Shown here: one piece after another, positions 22,420 through 39,993 of the stretch
How positions within the stretch are numbered: position 1 is the stretch's first letter
Layout: every line of letters begins with the position of its first letter
Assembly (NCBI RefSeq): GCF_000002985.6
Contig: NC_003280.10
Coordinates: 9,544,501-9,608,500, forward strand
Source of the DNA: Caenorhabditis elegans
Taxonomy: Eukaryota > Nematoda > Chromadorea > Rhabditida > Rhabditidae
Reading direction: 5' to 3'
Length of the DNA: 64,000 bases
Translations under genes and position numbers: made by a program
The notes under the pieces: model-generated
Seen by the model: the letters and a program-made list of their open reading frames with translations, nothing else
The model's database searches: none
Told to the model about the DNA's origin: nothing

Positions 22420-24796
22420 GGCAAATACTGAAATACTACCTTGTGTTAATACTACTTTTGCTTGAATACTACTATTGCTAGAATACTACCTTTGCTAGAA
22501 TACTACCAAATTGCTAGAATACTACTATTGCTAGAATACTGCCATTGCTAAAATACTACTTTTGTTGCTTAAATACTACCTTTTCAGAAAATTTTATAAT
22601 TTTATTCATTTTTTCATTGGAATTCTTATTAAGTACTATTTCTGGTCAGATATTTTGAATAAGAAATAATTAACACAGCATTTTGTATTGTAGAAGTGGC
22701 TTGATCGGTTTTATTTAGGGATCAAATTCGAGAGTATTCATTTGTAGTGAAATTGATTTAAATTCAGCTGTAGACCGTTCTCAAAAAGTAACTCCGCTTT
22801 TAGTTGTTAGCTATTTTTGATTGAAATGGTTGTAAAACAACAATAAACTAATTGCAGAATTCAAATACTTCTTCCCAGAGTGAGGTTGTAAATACCCACA
22901 CTCGTTTATAGTTTTACGACTACATATCGTCTCCTTTTTGTTTTGATGACACACAATTATGGCTAACTGATTCAAACATATAGCTACTAAAGTATTTCAC
23001 TTTCAAACACTATATCTACAAGCAAACATATTTGCTTATCAATATCAGCCATATTGGACACCTTAAAAACATATCCCATCTTCAAACTCTCACGATGGCT
23101 GAAGAAAAAAAAATTTTTTTTAATTTTTCAATTTTTTTTTAAGTTTAGGTATTAATTTGCTTTGATGTGTCTAGATATTAAACAGCTATTTGATATTTTC
23201 ATACATTCTTGTTGTCGCATGTTGATGATGCTCAATCTCAAAAAAGGCTAGGAAAAGTTATTTTTAAATTTGACCGGCGCTCACTTAAGAAACTTAAAAG
23301 TTAGAAGAAATAAAACATTACAAAATCAATAAACATGTTAAAAGCTACATTTCTTCAGTTAACCATTTTCATGTATCTCTTTTCGTTGCTGAGCTACGTT
23401 GTGTTTATGTACTCAGACGCTGTTAAAATTTCACTTCATACTATTCCAAACTCTAGCCTGTAGCTCAAATTTCAGTTGTCTAATAAAAATGCTGTCAACT
23501 GACAAAACATTTTTCGCACTATTTGGCACATTTGGTTTACTGCGAATAATGTCAAATGGAGTATTCTTGCAGACTTATGTTCAATTTGAGACAAAAACAA
23601 CATAAATTGTAAAATTTCACTCTTTCAGATTTCTTCACGGAAACACAATGCGGATACGTAGAGAGTAGTTTTAATTGATTAATAGTAAGAAATAAAATTA
23701 TTTTCATATAAGTTTTTAATTGTTTCTTTAAAATTATGTTAACCATTTTCTCGCAAACTCATCTTGTTTTATGTTTAATTGAGCATACATAAGTCTGCAA
23801 GAATACACCATTTGACATTATTCGCAGTAAACCAAATGTGCCAAATAGTGCGACAAATGTTTTGTCAGTTGACAGCATTTTTATTAGACAACTGAAATTT
23901 GAGCTACAGGCTAGAGTTTGGAATAGTATGAAGTGAAATTTTAACAGCGTCTGAGTACATAAACACAACGTAGCTCAGCAACGAAAAGAGATACATGAAA
24001 ATGGTTAACTGAAGAAATGTAGCTTTTAACATGTTTATTGATTTTGAAAAAAAAAAAATTTTTTTTCTTCAGCCATCGTGAGAGTTTGAAGATGGGATAT
24101 GTTTTTAAGGTGTCTAATATGGCTGATATTGATAAGCAAATATGTTTGCTTGTAGATATAGTGTTTGAAAGTGAAATACTTTAGTAGCTATATGTTTGAA
24201 TCAGTATTTGTGTGTCATCATAATTGTCATAATCATAATCATAATCATCATAATCATAATTGTGTGTCATCAAAACAAAAAGGAGACGATATGTAGTCGT
24301 AAAACTATAAACGAGTGTGGGTAATTACAACCTCACTCTGGGAAGAAGTATTTGAATTCTGCAATTAGTTTATTGTTGTTTTACAACCATTTCAATCAAA
24401 AATAGCTAACAACTAAAAGCGGAGTTACTTTTTGAGAACGGTCTACAGCTGAATTTAAATCAATTTCACTACAAATGAATACTCTCGAATTTGATCCCTA
24501 AATAAAACCGATCAAGCCACTTCTACAATACAAAATGCTGTGTTAATTATTTCTTATTCAAAATATCTGACCAGAAATAGTACTTAATAAATATTCCAAT
24601 GAAAAAATGAATAAAATTATAAAATTTTCTGAAAAGGTAGTATTTAAGCAACAAAAGTAGTATTTTAGCAATGGCAGTATTCTAGCAATAGTAGTATTCT
24701 AGCAATTTGGTAGTATTCTAGCAAAGGTAGTATTCTAGCAATAGTAGTATTCAAGCAAAAGTAGTATTAACACAAGGTAGTATTTCAGTATTTGCC
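22420..24796. mobile_element. 2.4-kb foldback transposon, long inverted repeats, 9-bp TSD
   Basis: The arms 22420-23582 and 23787-24796 are reverse complements around a ~200-bp spacer. The termini are GGCAAATACTG and CAGTATTTGCC. Each end carries about ten subterminal direct repeats built on GCTAGAATACTAC (22430-22580 and mirrored at 24640-24790). The exact 9-bp flanking duplication suggests the Mutator (MULE) class, whose members make 8-11-bp duplications and include long-TIR foldback types. No transposase frame is present, so it is non-autonomous. The identical ORFs at 23399-23605 (+) and 23759-23968 (-) are arm copies, not genes. The left arm has about 190 extra bases near 23121-23320; the right arm has a microsatellite insertion. 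Confidence 0.88.
24217..24262. repeat. Microsatellite (CATAAT units) inside the right arm
   Basis: About seven imperfect CATAAT/CATCATAAT units interrupt the right arm of the foldback element. The matching place in the left arm (about 22948-22960) has none, so the expansion came after arm formation. Confidence 0.75.
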
Positions 24797-24805
24797 TACT
24801 TTATG
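24797..24805. repeat. Target-site duplication, right copy (TACTTTATG)
   Basis: Exact second copy of the nine bases at 22411-22419, abutting the right terminus. Confidence 0.85.
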
Positions 24806-27800
24806 TTCGATAAAATATGATCTCAACCTTTAAAAGAATCCGCTTCTAGTCTAAGATATATTATAATTTTTGGCACGTGGCATTATTATTCTTCAAGGTA
24901 CGGCCGCCCAGCGACCCCCATAAAAGGTCGAATCTCTCACGCACAATTGCACACAAATATTGATGGAGAAAGAATTTTTTCCTCCATTATTATTCGCTTT
25001 TTGGAAGTATTCTGCAATTTTCTTTTTTCGTTTGTTTTTTGAAGCAAGTCCAAAAGTTTCGATTTTGTTTCAATTTTTAACAAGATTACACACCAGATTT
25101 TTATCACTCTATTTAGTACCAGAAAATAGTACCTACATAAAAGTTGTTTTTATCGAGGTCAACAGACTTTTCAGTTGTTAAAAGTAGACTTTATTTTGTG
25201 AAGATTTCGTAAAGATTTCGCTTACTTGTTTCTACTTTTCCAAAGCTAAAAATTTGAACAAATACCACAAAATGGCAGGGCTTCATCACATACACTGTGA
25301 CAGTAGGCACTGGGCAGGCGTAAATCAGACATTTTTACAATAATTTTAATTCCAAAATCGAGGTCTTAAAATGGCATTCTTTAACTAACTCTGACAGGAA
25401 GTATACGTCTTATTTCTAAGAACCTAATCGTATGGATGAAAAGAGCTAGCGCAGTTAATTTTCAAGTGAGATTTGAAACAAACTGCCAACCCAGTATAGA
25501 GGTCATTTCAATAAAAACGAGTACTTGGCTCTGGTTTCCAACTATTTTTCCCCATTTCCTCTCGCATTCTTCTCACATTTCCCATAATGTTCTCCAACTC
25601 CAACAAGACAAGAATTTCCATTTTTTCCATCACATTCTCAATCTCTCCCGCCTGCCTTTCCAATATTTTTTCCCCCAATGGAGCACTACATTGGAAATGG
25701 ACACGGGGGGTGATGGGACACAGAGAGTGTATATAATTATGCAAATTATTCCTGTTTTGTGACACTCTATCTCTCATCTCTCCCTTAGTCTCTATATTTG
25801 TTGCAAAATGAATTGTCTTTTTGTTTCTCTGCGATTCTAGTATTTGAATACTATTTTTGGAATTTTCAATTTCGATTATTGCACATTTCTCTTCTGTTTC
25901 ATGTTTGGTACTGTATGCAAATTAGCAACGTTTTTCAAAATGTTGTACATCTTTTACTATGCTTATGGGTATAGTTTCGTAGATACCAGCTTTTTTTCTG
26001 AAAAATTTCAATTTGAAAATTATTGGAAACTTAAATATATTTCTAATAACTTTGATGGTATCCAAAAACAGATAAATGTTGTCTAACACCTTTATGAACT
26101 TGACATGTTGGTTGTCTAAACTTCGTTCTATACCCCTAGAATATACTACATCGTGGTACTTTTTTTTAGAATGAGTCTAGAAAATTATTTCTAATTTTAT
26201 AGTTTTATGAAAATAAAAAATGGTTTTTCTCCCAGACACAGTTAAAAATTTTTGAAAAAGTGTAATACTTTGAAAATTGCCAATTTACAACATTTTTTCC
26301 TAGTCCTTGCGAAATTTTTAGAATTTTGTTTTAAACCGAAACCTATTACGATTTCACCTTGAAATCCGGAGTGGTTGTCAAAAATATATCTCAATTATCC
26401 AACCACGCTACCGTTTTTGTTTATATTTATTTCTCTATTCCTTTGTTTAAAACTTCTTCTTTCTTACTAAAGTTCCCCTTTTCCAAGTTTGCTTCCAGTC
26501 TTCCTTTTTTTCCAATTTTTCGTAACTTTCAGTTTAACTGAAAACGATCAGATTTGCCTGAGACGGGTAATTCAAAGCATCTGTTCCTGCGGATCCGTAT
26601 ATAATACAGAATCTTGTAGAATTTCAGAACCCCTTCGCCTGATCCCACCGTTGGATAACAATAAGTTAATTAGTATGGGAAACCCCTGCTCTTCCTATTT
26701 GTCTAACTCTCGTTCACTTCCTTCCGGTGGTCCCACATCTTTTTGCTCGACGGCGGCGTCGTTGAGTAACACAAGAAGTCAAGTCAACCGAATAAGATGA
26801 GCAAAAGAGAGGCGAAAAAGGAAAACATCCTCCAGAGAGCAGTGAATAATGGATAAAGGGACAGGCACATACACAAAGAGAGAAAGAGAGGTCCCGTTAT
26901 CTGCAAGAAACTCACAAATTTTGCTCATTAGGCTTCTGGATGGCTAACATTGAAATTCTAATTGAGAATACTCATTCTTATGTTAAACTCAAAATTTCGA
27001 GTATAATCACCTTTGCAGTTCAAGTTTTAATCTTTTCGATCACATAGTGGAGATGGATTCACTTTTCCATTCATTACCACATTTATGACTGGTCATGGAA
27101 GTGGAAAACCAAACCGGAACAATTAGATACGCTACCTTTTAGAATTTAAGAAAAAAACACAATTTATCTCCCACCTCCTCCTCATATCTCGTTTTGAATG
27201 CCGAATCTCGTTGCGTACCTAGCTCTCGCTGATGTCTCACAAGACGCTTAAGTTCTTGATTAGCTGGGTTTCCCTGGGCTTTGATAAATTATCCGTTTTG
27301 CTAGGTTCACCGAATTCTCGGGTTTTCCGGGCACGTTCTAAACTGCTTTTCTGACTTTAAAAATGTCTCGCCTTTCTATAATAGCCCGAAAATTTAGATT
27401 TGGCTTGAAGCAAATATGTTTCTATTTTTCTACATTTATTTTAATTTCAAAAAGGGAGTTATCATTGCAGTTTTGTAGGTTTGCTGAGGAGATTCGCCGC
27501 CCACACCAACTTGGAATACCCTTCTCATGATGAATATGTCTGATGATTCTTGTGCCTTTAAAAGTCACCAATCATCTAGAAGTCCACCTGTTTTGCGCAC
27601 CGTATGCTCCCAAGAGTGAACACCTGTTGTTTCTGAATGAAAATGAATAGAATTGATGTGACCACCTCCTTCCACTACCACCACCACCCATCAAGGATAG
27701 CGTCTCCTTGAATTTTAACTCGGCTTCTTCTTCTTTTGCCTTTTTACACTCATACACACACGCATACACACTAAGACTCACTCACAGCCATTTCTTATTC

Positions 27801-30800
27801 CATTTTCGGGGTCCCCTTCTTGACATACTAATTGGTCTCTCTCTCCCTCTATCCCTCTCTATTTTCACCAACATCTTGTCTTGTTTATATGTCCATTTCG
27901 TTTTTGCTGGCGGTTCGCGCTTTTTGAAGCGTTCCGTATTGTATTGGGTTAGGAGGAAATACCAAGTTGCCTAGCTGATTACGGCAGATTTATCCACGGA
28001 AGTTTTCTAGGTGGTTATAACATTGGAGGTGCGAAGTTACTAGGTTTCTGGAATGTCTTTTCTAAAAATTTCTTCAAGTTTCTTTTTTGTTTAACAAGTT
28101 TTCCATGGCATAAATTCTCGTAGAACCCAATTTGTCTCTACCTAACTTTTCAGTGCAAACCTAGATCTCAAATATTTGTTACCTAGACCACCTGAATTCA
28201 TGTGTATTGCGCTCTGCGTCTCGTAACACTTGTTTCCATAGTGAACGTCTAGTTGACTTCTTCATTGTTGTTCACCTCTCCAATTCTTTAAAACAACTCT
28301 TGTTATAAACCGATACTTATGTTTTCTGGAGGGTTTCTTTCTTTATTCTACATGTTGCCTGGTGATGTCGCTAAGTGACTTTCTATCTCTTACACATCAA
28401 CTGAAATATTTCACACCAAGCGGATTTTTCCTAGAAAATCTCATTTTATCATTTTCATTACATTCTCATTCTCCTCCTCTTCTCATCTGCTCATTGTCGT
28501 GGGTTTCATTACTTTGATTTCAAAATTTTTTGTGTTCCTTGCCAACGATTTTTCCTTTCAATTCCACATGTGTCGATGAATGTGTATTAGTTTTGTCGTT
28601 CGTTTCCCCCACTCATTTTCCGTAATTTTTTTTATATTCTCGCCGACGTTACCACCGCCCGTTCTCGCCTCTTTGTCGAATTGTCAGTGTTGAATCATCT
28701 GCCAAACTGATTTTTACATTAATTCTTTAGTGTTAAATAACAGAAACTTGTTCCTAGAATTATGTCACAATACGTCAAAGAGTAACTTACTTTTAGTAAC
28801 TAAATTTGGGTATGATTTTTTTGGTATGAATTTCTGAGACCGGGTACCGTATCATTGAGACTAAAACCACGAGATCAGTTTATTTTGGCACATGTGCCAG
28901 TAAAACCAAGTCTATAAGTGTTTTTTCACCAGTTTCATTTTTTCAGACGCTAGATAATCCCACAGACTGTCATCCAATACATTATGTGTGTCATATAATC
29001 AACCATAATAACAACCGAAATTCGTCTCTTTTTCCCCTATTTCAAATCATGTGCGGGGGAATGTTGTGGTGTAGATGGATGGAAAAATCTAGTTTTGCAT
29101 TTCATTTCATTTCTATCATCATCATCATCATCCTCATTATCTTCTACTTTTCCGTGTGTGGTCACACACAGTTCTCACTGTCTTTCTCTCTCTACCTCTC
29201 TAATTCTCTCTGTCTCTCTCTCATAACCAATATCTATATGTTTTATATGAAATCCGTATGGTTGGTGGGAGGTAGATCAAAGTTTTTATGACGAGCGAAC
29301 GATATCCACCACTTATTCGCATTCGTTTATATTCACTTATACCCATTCCACTTATCCAACTTTTATTGTTTATTGGACCTTTGGAGGGGTAACAACTAGA
29401 TTGCTTATGATACAGAGTCGCTACTCAGTCAGTTTACATATAAGTTGGTTATAGATCATTTTTCCATGGTTGAATAGAACTTTTATCGTTTTTAGTAGTT
29501 TTACTTCCTCAGAAACCAATAAAAATATTTCAAAAAATGACCCTTTCCGGCGTTTGGGAGCAATTTTATATCTGTTTCTAATAACCTTGCCAGATTGACA
29601 GAAATTTGCTCCTAAATACCGTGTTGTCATGGAGATAAGGAACTATCCTACCCTTTATGTTTAAAATCATTATCATATGCATTTCATATTAAAAGTTCCT
29701 ACTGGCAATTTGTATCAGTTAAAAAATCTAAATCCGATCGTGATCTCCTTCTTCTAAAGTCAAGTTTTGCAGTAAACTTTCGAAAATATCCTCCATTGAC
29801 CGTGCTTTGAACTTTACAGTCTTTGAATCCGTGATTTGTGAAATCGAAAACCCCTAAATCCGAAATTCCCGAAAAGTCCAAAATCGCAAGGGTTAAATGT
29901 AGTTTGAAGTACTTAGTAGTCATTTATCTCAAACCAAAAGTCCAAATGGAAGGGCCATACCTAATTATTGGGAACGGATCGAAGGCATGAAATACTGTAT
30001 CCTGTAAAAGGGCCTGAGCAATTATGAATCTCGCCGACGCGGGGGTACGTACTCTCATCCGGCCGCCCTCTCCTCTGCACCACTTTTCACACAACAATAT
30101 GGGGGCCACCCCCCTCTACCTAACTAACACATAATTGAGTCCCCCTCTCTACCTATTCAGGTTTTGTTGTTCATTCAACTGTGCGTGTCGTGTGTATTTG
30201 TATGGGGTGGGACGAGAGGCGGTGAAGAAGAGGACTAATGGAAAACCACAATTGAAGAGTGCGTTTCATCGTCGATCACCGTTTCTATGGTAGTTATTTT
30301 GAGATGACAATGATGTCGATTTTTTTTATTGTTTCCTAGCATTCCATAGTGACCAATTGCCAAAGTTTTGTGCTTAGACAGGTTTTGGGATATTCTCAAG
30401 ATCAGCGGAATCCTTTTTTTTTGTTGCAAAATTGCAGAAGCATTTGGATATTTTCTTGACTAGATGGTGCAAACTTGCGATGGAGTGTTTCCAGTTCAAG
30501 AAAACTGGAATCGGAGCAAGTAACAGGGTTACTGTAGAATGGTTGATGGTATTCTATAGGTTTATTTAACTCGTTCTTTCGTAGCCCCTACGTTTCTTTA
30601 AAAATTCAAACTTCCCAGAGCCACAAAATTTCCACCGGGCTTCACGTATTCCCTCTTACCGAACACCTATTCAAATACGTGTCATCTTCAATCCTTTTCC
30701 CCTATATCCTTCACTAACCAGGTCAGTCATGTTTGATCAACCATTGTTTCCACACCTGCCCTCACAAAAATCCTCAATCATGATGCGCTCTTATTCTTTT

Positions 30801-31807
30801 TTCTATGATGTTGGAAATTATGAAATTCAGCTTTCACACTGTATTCTTGTAATGTCTGGACCCTCACTATACACTTATTCAAGCCGTAATTGGCGTGTAT
30901 ACGTATCCATATAATGTGTCAAGTTCACCTGTTTCCTTCATTTCCGTCTGAGCACATGATCCAAAATCTTATACAACTGAATTCCTTTATATAGATTGTG
31001 GAAAGTTTCCTGCAATTTCTAGTAGTTCTTGTTTCCTAGTCTTTCGGCTTCTTATCTGCCTTTTTAAAACTTTACCTACCTCATAATCCGTACAGTTCCC
31101 ATTTTACCTGTTACACACATACACAGGTATTTAGAAACTAAGCATCATACCAGCAATAATAAAAACAATAAATGTTCTTTTCATTGGCAATGAGATATAT
31201 TCATGCGTCTATGTAAACCAATAACAAAGCTAATTAGAATTGAAAACAACAGGGAATTGAGTGGCAGAGTATAGGTATGTCATGCTGTGCGCTGCCATAA
31301 TTCTGCAGCTTCAGTTGAGTGGAGTAGGATTGTGAAAAATCATGGTGTACAACTAGTTCTGTAAAGTTTCACTGATATTAAACGTTTTCCATTTACTTTT
31401 ATTTCACTTCTATTTTTCTTGCTCTCTGATATGTTTTTTTAAATTAATTATCAAACCTATGAAATTACAGATCCATCTCCCCTAGTCTCGGCCGGCCCAA
31501 AACGAACGGAGCATATACGGGGAGCCGCGGCACACAAACATACACAAAATATAAATAGGCCACGCCCATTTGTGCATATTTCTACATATATCCTCGCGAC
31601 GGGCCCCCCGCCCCCCTGAGCCCCTTTTCCTCTTCCTTCTCTTTGCTCTCACAACAACCGGAGCTCTTTCTTTTTGAAAAGAGCCCTCTTTTGTTTCCTG
31701 ACAGACCAAGTGGAAGAAGTGGTGGTGTGTCAACTTCAGAAGACAACGAACGACGCATTTTTGGATAGGAAATTCGAATTTTTGAATTCCAAAATTCGGT
31801 CTTCAAA
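24806..31807. other. Seven-kb gene-free region upstream of exc-7
   Basis: No protein or RNA gene could be supported. The plus strand is conspicuously pyrimidine-rich in many blocks (for example 27660-27860, 28440-28680, 29100-29230), with CT and CA microsatellite-like runs. The region abuts the exc-7 start codon and is the natural place for its promoter, distal enhancers and possibly 5' non-coding exons. A solo piece of the GGTACCCGGTCTCG repeat sits at about 28837-28852. Open frames here lack convincing splice partners. Confidence 0.5.
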
Positions 31808-36578
<4,771 letters not shown>

Positions 36579-37464
36579 ACTTTTTTGCAAAAATATTCTA
36601 ATTTCAATCATTCCAGTCACTTGTCTCCCATTCTCTTTTCATTTTCTTCTTCTTCCCCAACCAAAGAAATTGTGATTTTCCCCCTCTGAAATTCCAGTCA
36701 CTTTTTGTGTGCTACTAGTCACCCCCCCCCCCCCCCCATTGTGTTCCATCCCCTTTCATGAGCAACTGTGAGCAAAACCAATCGAATTCCGGTAACGAAA
36801 TAAGCCACGCCCCTTGAGAATAATGAGCTTCTGCCCACCCCTGTCCCAAAACCTTGAATCAGCTTTAACATCTTCAAAACTTTTATCAATTTTACCTAAA
36901 ATATGCCAAATCCTCCGTCACTTTTCAGTATTTCGTACAGTTTTCTGATTTTTATACTGGGTTCCTTGTTTTTCTTTTACAAAGATTTTTTGAAATATTA
37001 AAACTAAAATGTGTATAATAAAAATTGTATACCAATTTCAGTGATAAATAATTTATTTTATAGAAAAAAGAAGAACAAAGCTGATGATTAAAACTGAACT
37101 CGATTTTCTGATTGGAAGAACTTGTACCAATCGATGATATGAGATGTTAAAAACTGGAATTGATATTTAACCGATTGAACCTGAATGAAAAACAACGGAC
37201 CTGAAAATTAAATTATTATTTTAAATTGACATTTTGAAAATTTCCCCCGTAATTTTATTGCAATTTTAATTGAAAGTTTATTAATTGTGAAATGTGCTTT
37301 TTAAGATGTTGCAAACACCTAATTACTATTTTCACTTTTGAGATATGTTAATTTCTAAATAACTTTTTTTTAATTTCCTAATTTTAATTTTCAAAAGTCA
37401 AAATAACAAACGAATTTTATAAAAGAAAAAAGAGCAAACTTACCTGTTAACTTACATTCCCTTC
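36579..37464. other. Convergent 3' region between exc-7 and wee-1.1
   Basis: Holds the 3' UTRs of exc-7 (+) and wee-1.1 (-). It contains the C16 tract listed separately and several T-rich stretches after the exc-7 stop, but I see no gene. Confidence 0.6.
36722..36737. repeat. C16 homopolymer (G16 on the minus strand)
   Basis: Sixteen consecutive C residues, about 145 bp after the exc-7 stop and probably in its 3' UTR. The G-rich strand can form a G-quadruplex. Such tracts are known deletion hotspots in worms lacking the DOG-1/FANCJ helicase. Confidence 0.95.
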
Positions 37465-39048
37465 CTATTCATCAAATAAATTTTTCCGTTGGAATAACTT
37501 TTGAATCTTTCTGGGTGGACTGACTTCCGGCATTGTTTGTTGGTATCGCGATTTTTTGACAGGAGTTCTTGGTGGAGAGAAGACTTCATACTCGTCTTCA
37601 TCATCTTCTAGATCGAAATTCAGCTTACTCACAAATGGTGTCTTTTTTTCAGCATTTTCAAAATGGTCAAGAAAATCGATAGATGAGCAAGATGATTCCC
37701 GTGATCCTAATGGACTTTCTGTTGTGAGATAGGATATCGGTTGAAATTGCGACTCCTGTAAAGTAAGATGTAATATTTTATGGGATTAAATTTTGAAATA
37801 TACTAACCGAAGGAATATGTTCAACTTCTTGTTTCCTTATTCTTAGCTTCTCTTTCACTACATGATTCTTCATTAATTCAGAGCAAGTTGGTCTTCGTGT
37901 CGGGGCTTTGTCCATCATTTGTTTCACCAATTCTCGAAGTTCATCTGACATTGGTTCCAATATTTCTTCTGGAATTTCCCATTTTCTAATTGGTTCCCAT
38001 CCTGTCCCATAACTCGGTAGATGAATGTTGGTTCCTACTTCCAGAATCGATATTCCAAATGAAAATATATCACTGAAGATTGAGAGAGTACCATTGATTG
38101 CTTCTTTGGAACAGTACTTTCCATCGCCTTCTGATTGATAATGTTTATTTGAAGAATTATTGATTGGTTCCTGTAATATTTATGTGCATTTTTAAATTAT
38201 TTACAAAACATACCGATCTCATGTCCGAAATTAATCCGAAATCTCCGAGTTTACAAACTTTGTTCTTTGTCATAAATATATTGTCTGGTTTGATATCGTT
38301 GTGAAGCATGAAGTTATTATGTAAATGTCCCAATCCTTGTAAAATATCCAAGAACACATTCCAAAGCTCCTTGTCTTCCAGCCAATCAATTCCATGGCAA
38401 TATGCCGCCAAACTTTTATCGCACATTTCCAATTGAATATGAAGAATTTGTTTGTCTATCCATGCTTGGTGGAATCTCACAATATTTGGGTGACATGGAA
38501 TATTCATGTGTCCATATGCTTCGCGATATTGATCTTTTGAAAGTTTTGAAAATGGAATTTTTTTGATTGCAAACTTCTTTGAAGTTGAACGACATGTTGC
38601 TGCAACGACTTCTCCAAATGAGCCTTTCCCAAGATTTTTATCAAAATTGAATGCGTGGTCGAAAAATGAATCCGATTTTGATCGTTTATATAAGGGGCTC
38701 CCAATAATTTTACTTCCTGAAAACAAAAAAAATTTAGTAACATGCTAAAATTGTCAGCAAACAAACACTAAAATATTACAAAAAGATAAAATACTTACCA
38801 GTTGGTGTGATAATTTGGGCACTATCTTTATTTTCCTCAGCTCTTCTAAAAATACTTGGTAGACTTTTTCGAGCTTTATTTATAGGTGGCGGTCTTTTTT
38901 TATTGTTTGATTGATTCTTCTTCGTGGTGACTTCCAGTTTTCGGCTGGTATTTAGTTTGTTCGGCTCGTCTTTAGACTCAGCTACATATTCATTTCGTCG
39001 GAGAATGTATGTATCCAGTTTTTCGATGTTACTCAAAACTGAGTTCAT
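37465..39048 (-). CDS. wee-1.1: Wee1/Myt1-like protein kinase WEE-1.1
   Basis: Wee1/Myt1-family kinase of 468 aa, expected to phosphorylate CDK1 inhibitory sites. Exons on the minus strand are 39048-38799, 38716-38214, 38170-37808 and 37755-37465. The start follows TTTCAG by a few bases. The kinase domain spans about residues 105-355: glycine loop GKGSFGEV, AIKK lysine, catalytic HNDIKPDN (Asn where most kinases have Arg; Wee kinases vary here), GDFGL, and EGDGKYCSKEAI in place of an APE segment. The block FGISILEVGTNIHLP resembles Myt1. The N-terminal 90 residues are basic. The C-terminal tail is acidic with a possible phospho-rich FSPPRTP. No transmembrane segment is visible, unlike vertebrate Myt1. 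Known worm data place its expression in early embryonic E-lineage cells. Confidence 0.94.
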
Positions 39049-39235
39049 GTTAAACTGAAAAAGAAGTAAGCGATGGAAAATTTTAAATAAATAATGAAAG
39101 AAGAAAACGGAAACAGCAGTAAAATAGACACAAGTAACAAAAATAAAATGAAGAAATAATGAAAGAGTAAGCATGTGAGCTCAACGGGGGGCGGACGAGT
39201 TGGTTGTAAGTGGGTGGAGCCTCTCATCATTGGGA

Positions 39236-39390
39236 GGTGCCAAGTTTGTGAGCTGCCATAAATTGGAAGATGGGCCGGGTACCAAGTTTGCAAGGTCTTT
39301 GGCCCAGCCGGATAAAGAACACCGAAAACGTATACTTTAGACAAAATTACAGAAGTCGCCGACTGATTAAATCAAAAAGTATACTTTCAA
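39236..39390. repeat. Direct repeat, proximal copy
   Basis: About 155 bp that align to 39635-39786. Shared landmarks are two CCAAGTTT motifs (after 39236 and after 39279), a GAAAACGTATACT block, AGAAGTC-CCGAC and AAAAAGTATA. Confidence 0.8.
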
Positions 39391-39634
39391 TATTACGCTA
39401 GTTGTATGTATATTTTCTAGAAATATCTCTGATGGAAAAAATAAGAAAGAACACATTCAAATATTACGAAGAGTTTTGAACTTTATGAACTCACAATCAG
39501 TCAAAATGTTTCAAACAATTAGCAGAAATTAACTCTGTGCATTGTCAGTTTATTCTAAAGAAACTTGCCAAACCCTGCCAGCTCGTATTCACGATGCACT
39601 TGATGAAAATTTTATTTGTATAAAAAAATTTGAA

Positions 39635-39786
39635 GGTACCAAGTTTCTGATCTGATGTGAGCCGGAACATGCAATATGCACCAAGTTTGTGAATTCTTTG
39701 CGCCAACCGCAAACAGAACCATGAAAACGTATACTATAAATTATGTTCAAGAAGTCACCGACAAAACTGAAAAAGTATATTCTCTT
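39635..39786. repeat. Direct repeat, distal copy
   Basis: Second copy of the module at 39236-39390. It keeps the two CCAAGTTT motifs with the same 43-bp spacing, and GAAAACGTATACT, with scattered substitutions elsewhere. Confidence 0.8.
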
Positions 39787-39993
39787 TGTAGATACTACCC
39801 GCATCAATTTCTCCATAATGTGGCCACAATATGACTGATTTCTGCAGATCTTTTAAATGTGTAGTTTCAAAAAAATTGATCATCAGCAATTATGTATTTA
39901 TCACAGAGTTTATCAAATTTTGGAAAAAAACCCGTAGGTCGCCATAGAAATGCCTAGAAATCCTAATTAAAACGAAATGAATGAATGCATGAA

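Larger units (their letters stand above)
39049..39993. promoter_or_regulatory. wee-1.1 upstream region with duplicated module
   Basis: This 945-bp interval lies between the wee-1.1 start and the ugt-58 stop and must hold the wee-1.1 promoter. It includes two diverged direct repeats 399 bp apart, listed separately. No gene is seen. Confidence 0.6.

Noticed and set aside
22430-22580. Regular repeats resembling a CRISPR array
   Set aside because: Units (GCTAGAATACTAC) are short, the intervening bases are not spacer-like, they are mirrored at the other end of the element, and the genome is eukaryotic.
23399-23968. Two near-identical 68-69 aa ORFs on opposite strands
   Set aside because: They are mirror copies within the arms of the foldback element; no gene cue.
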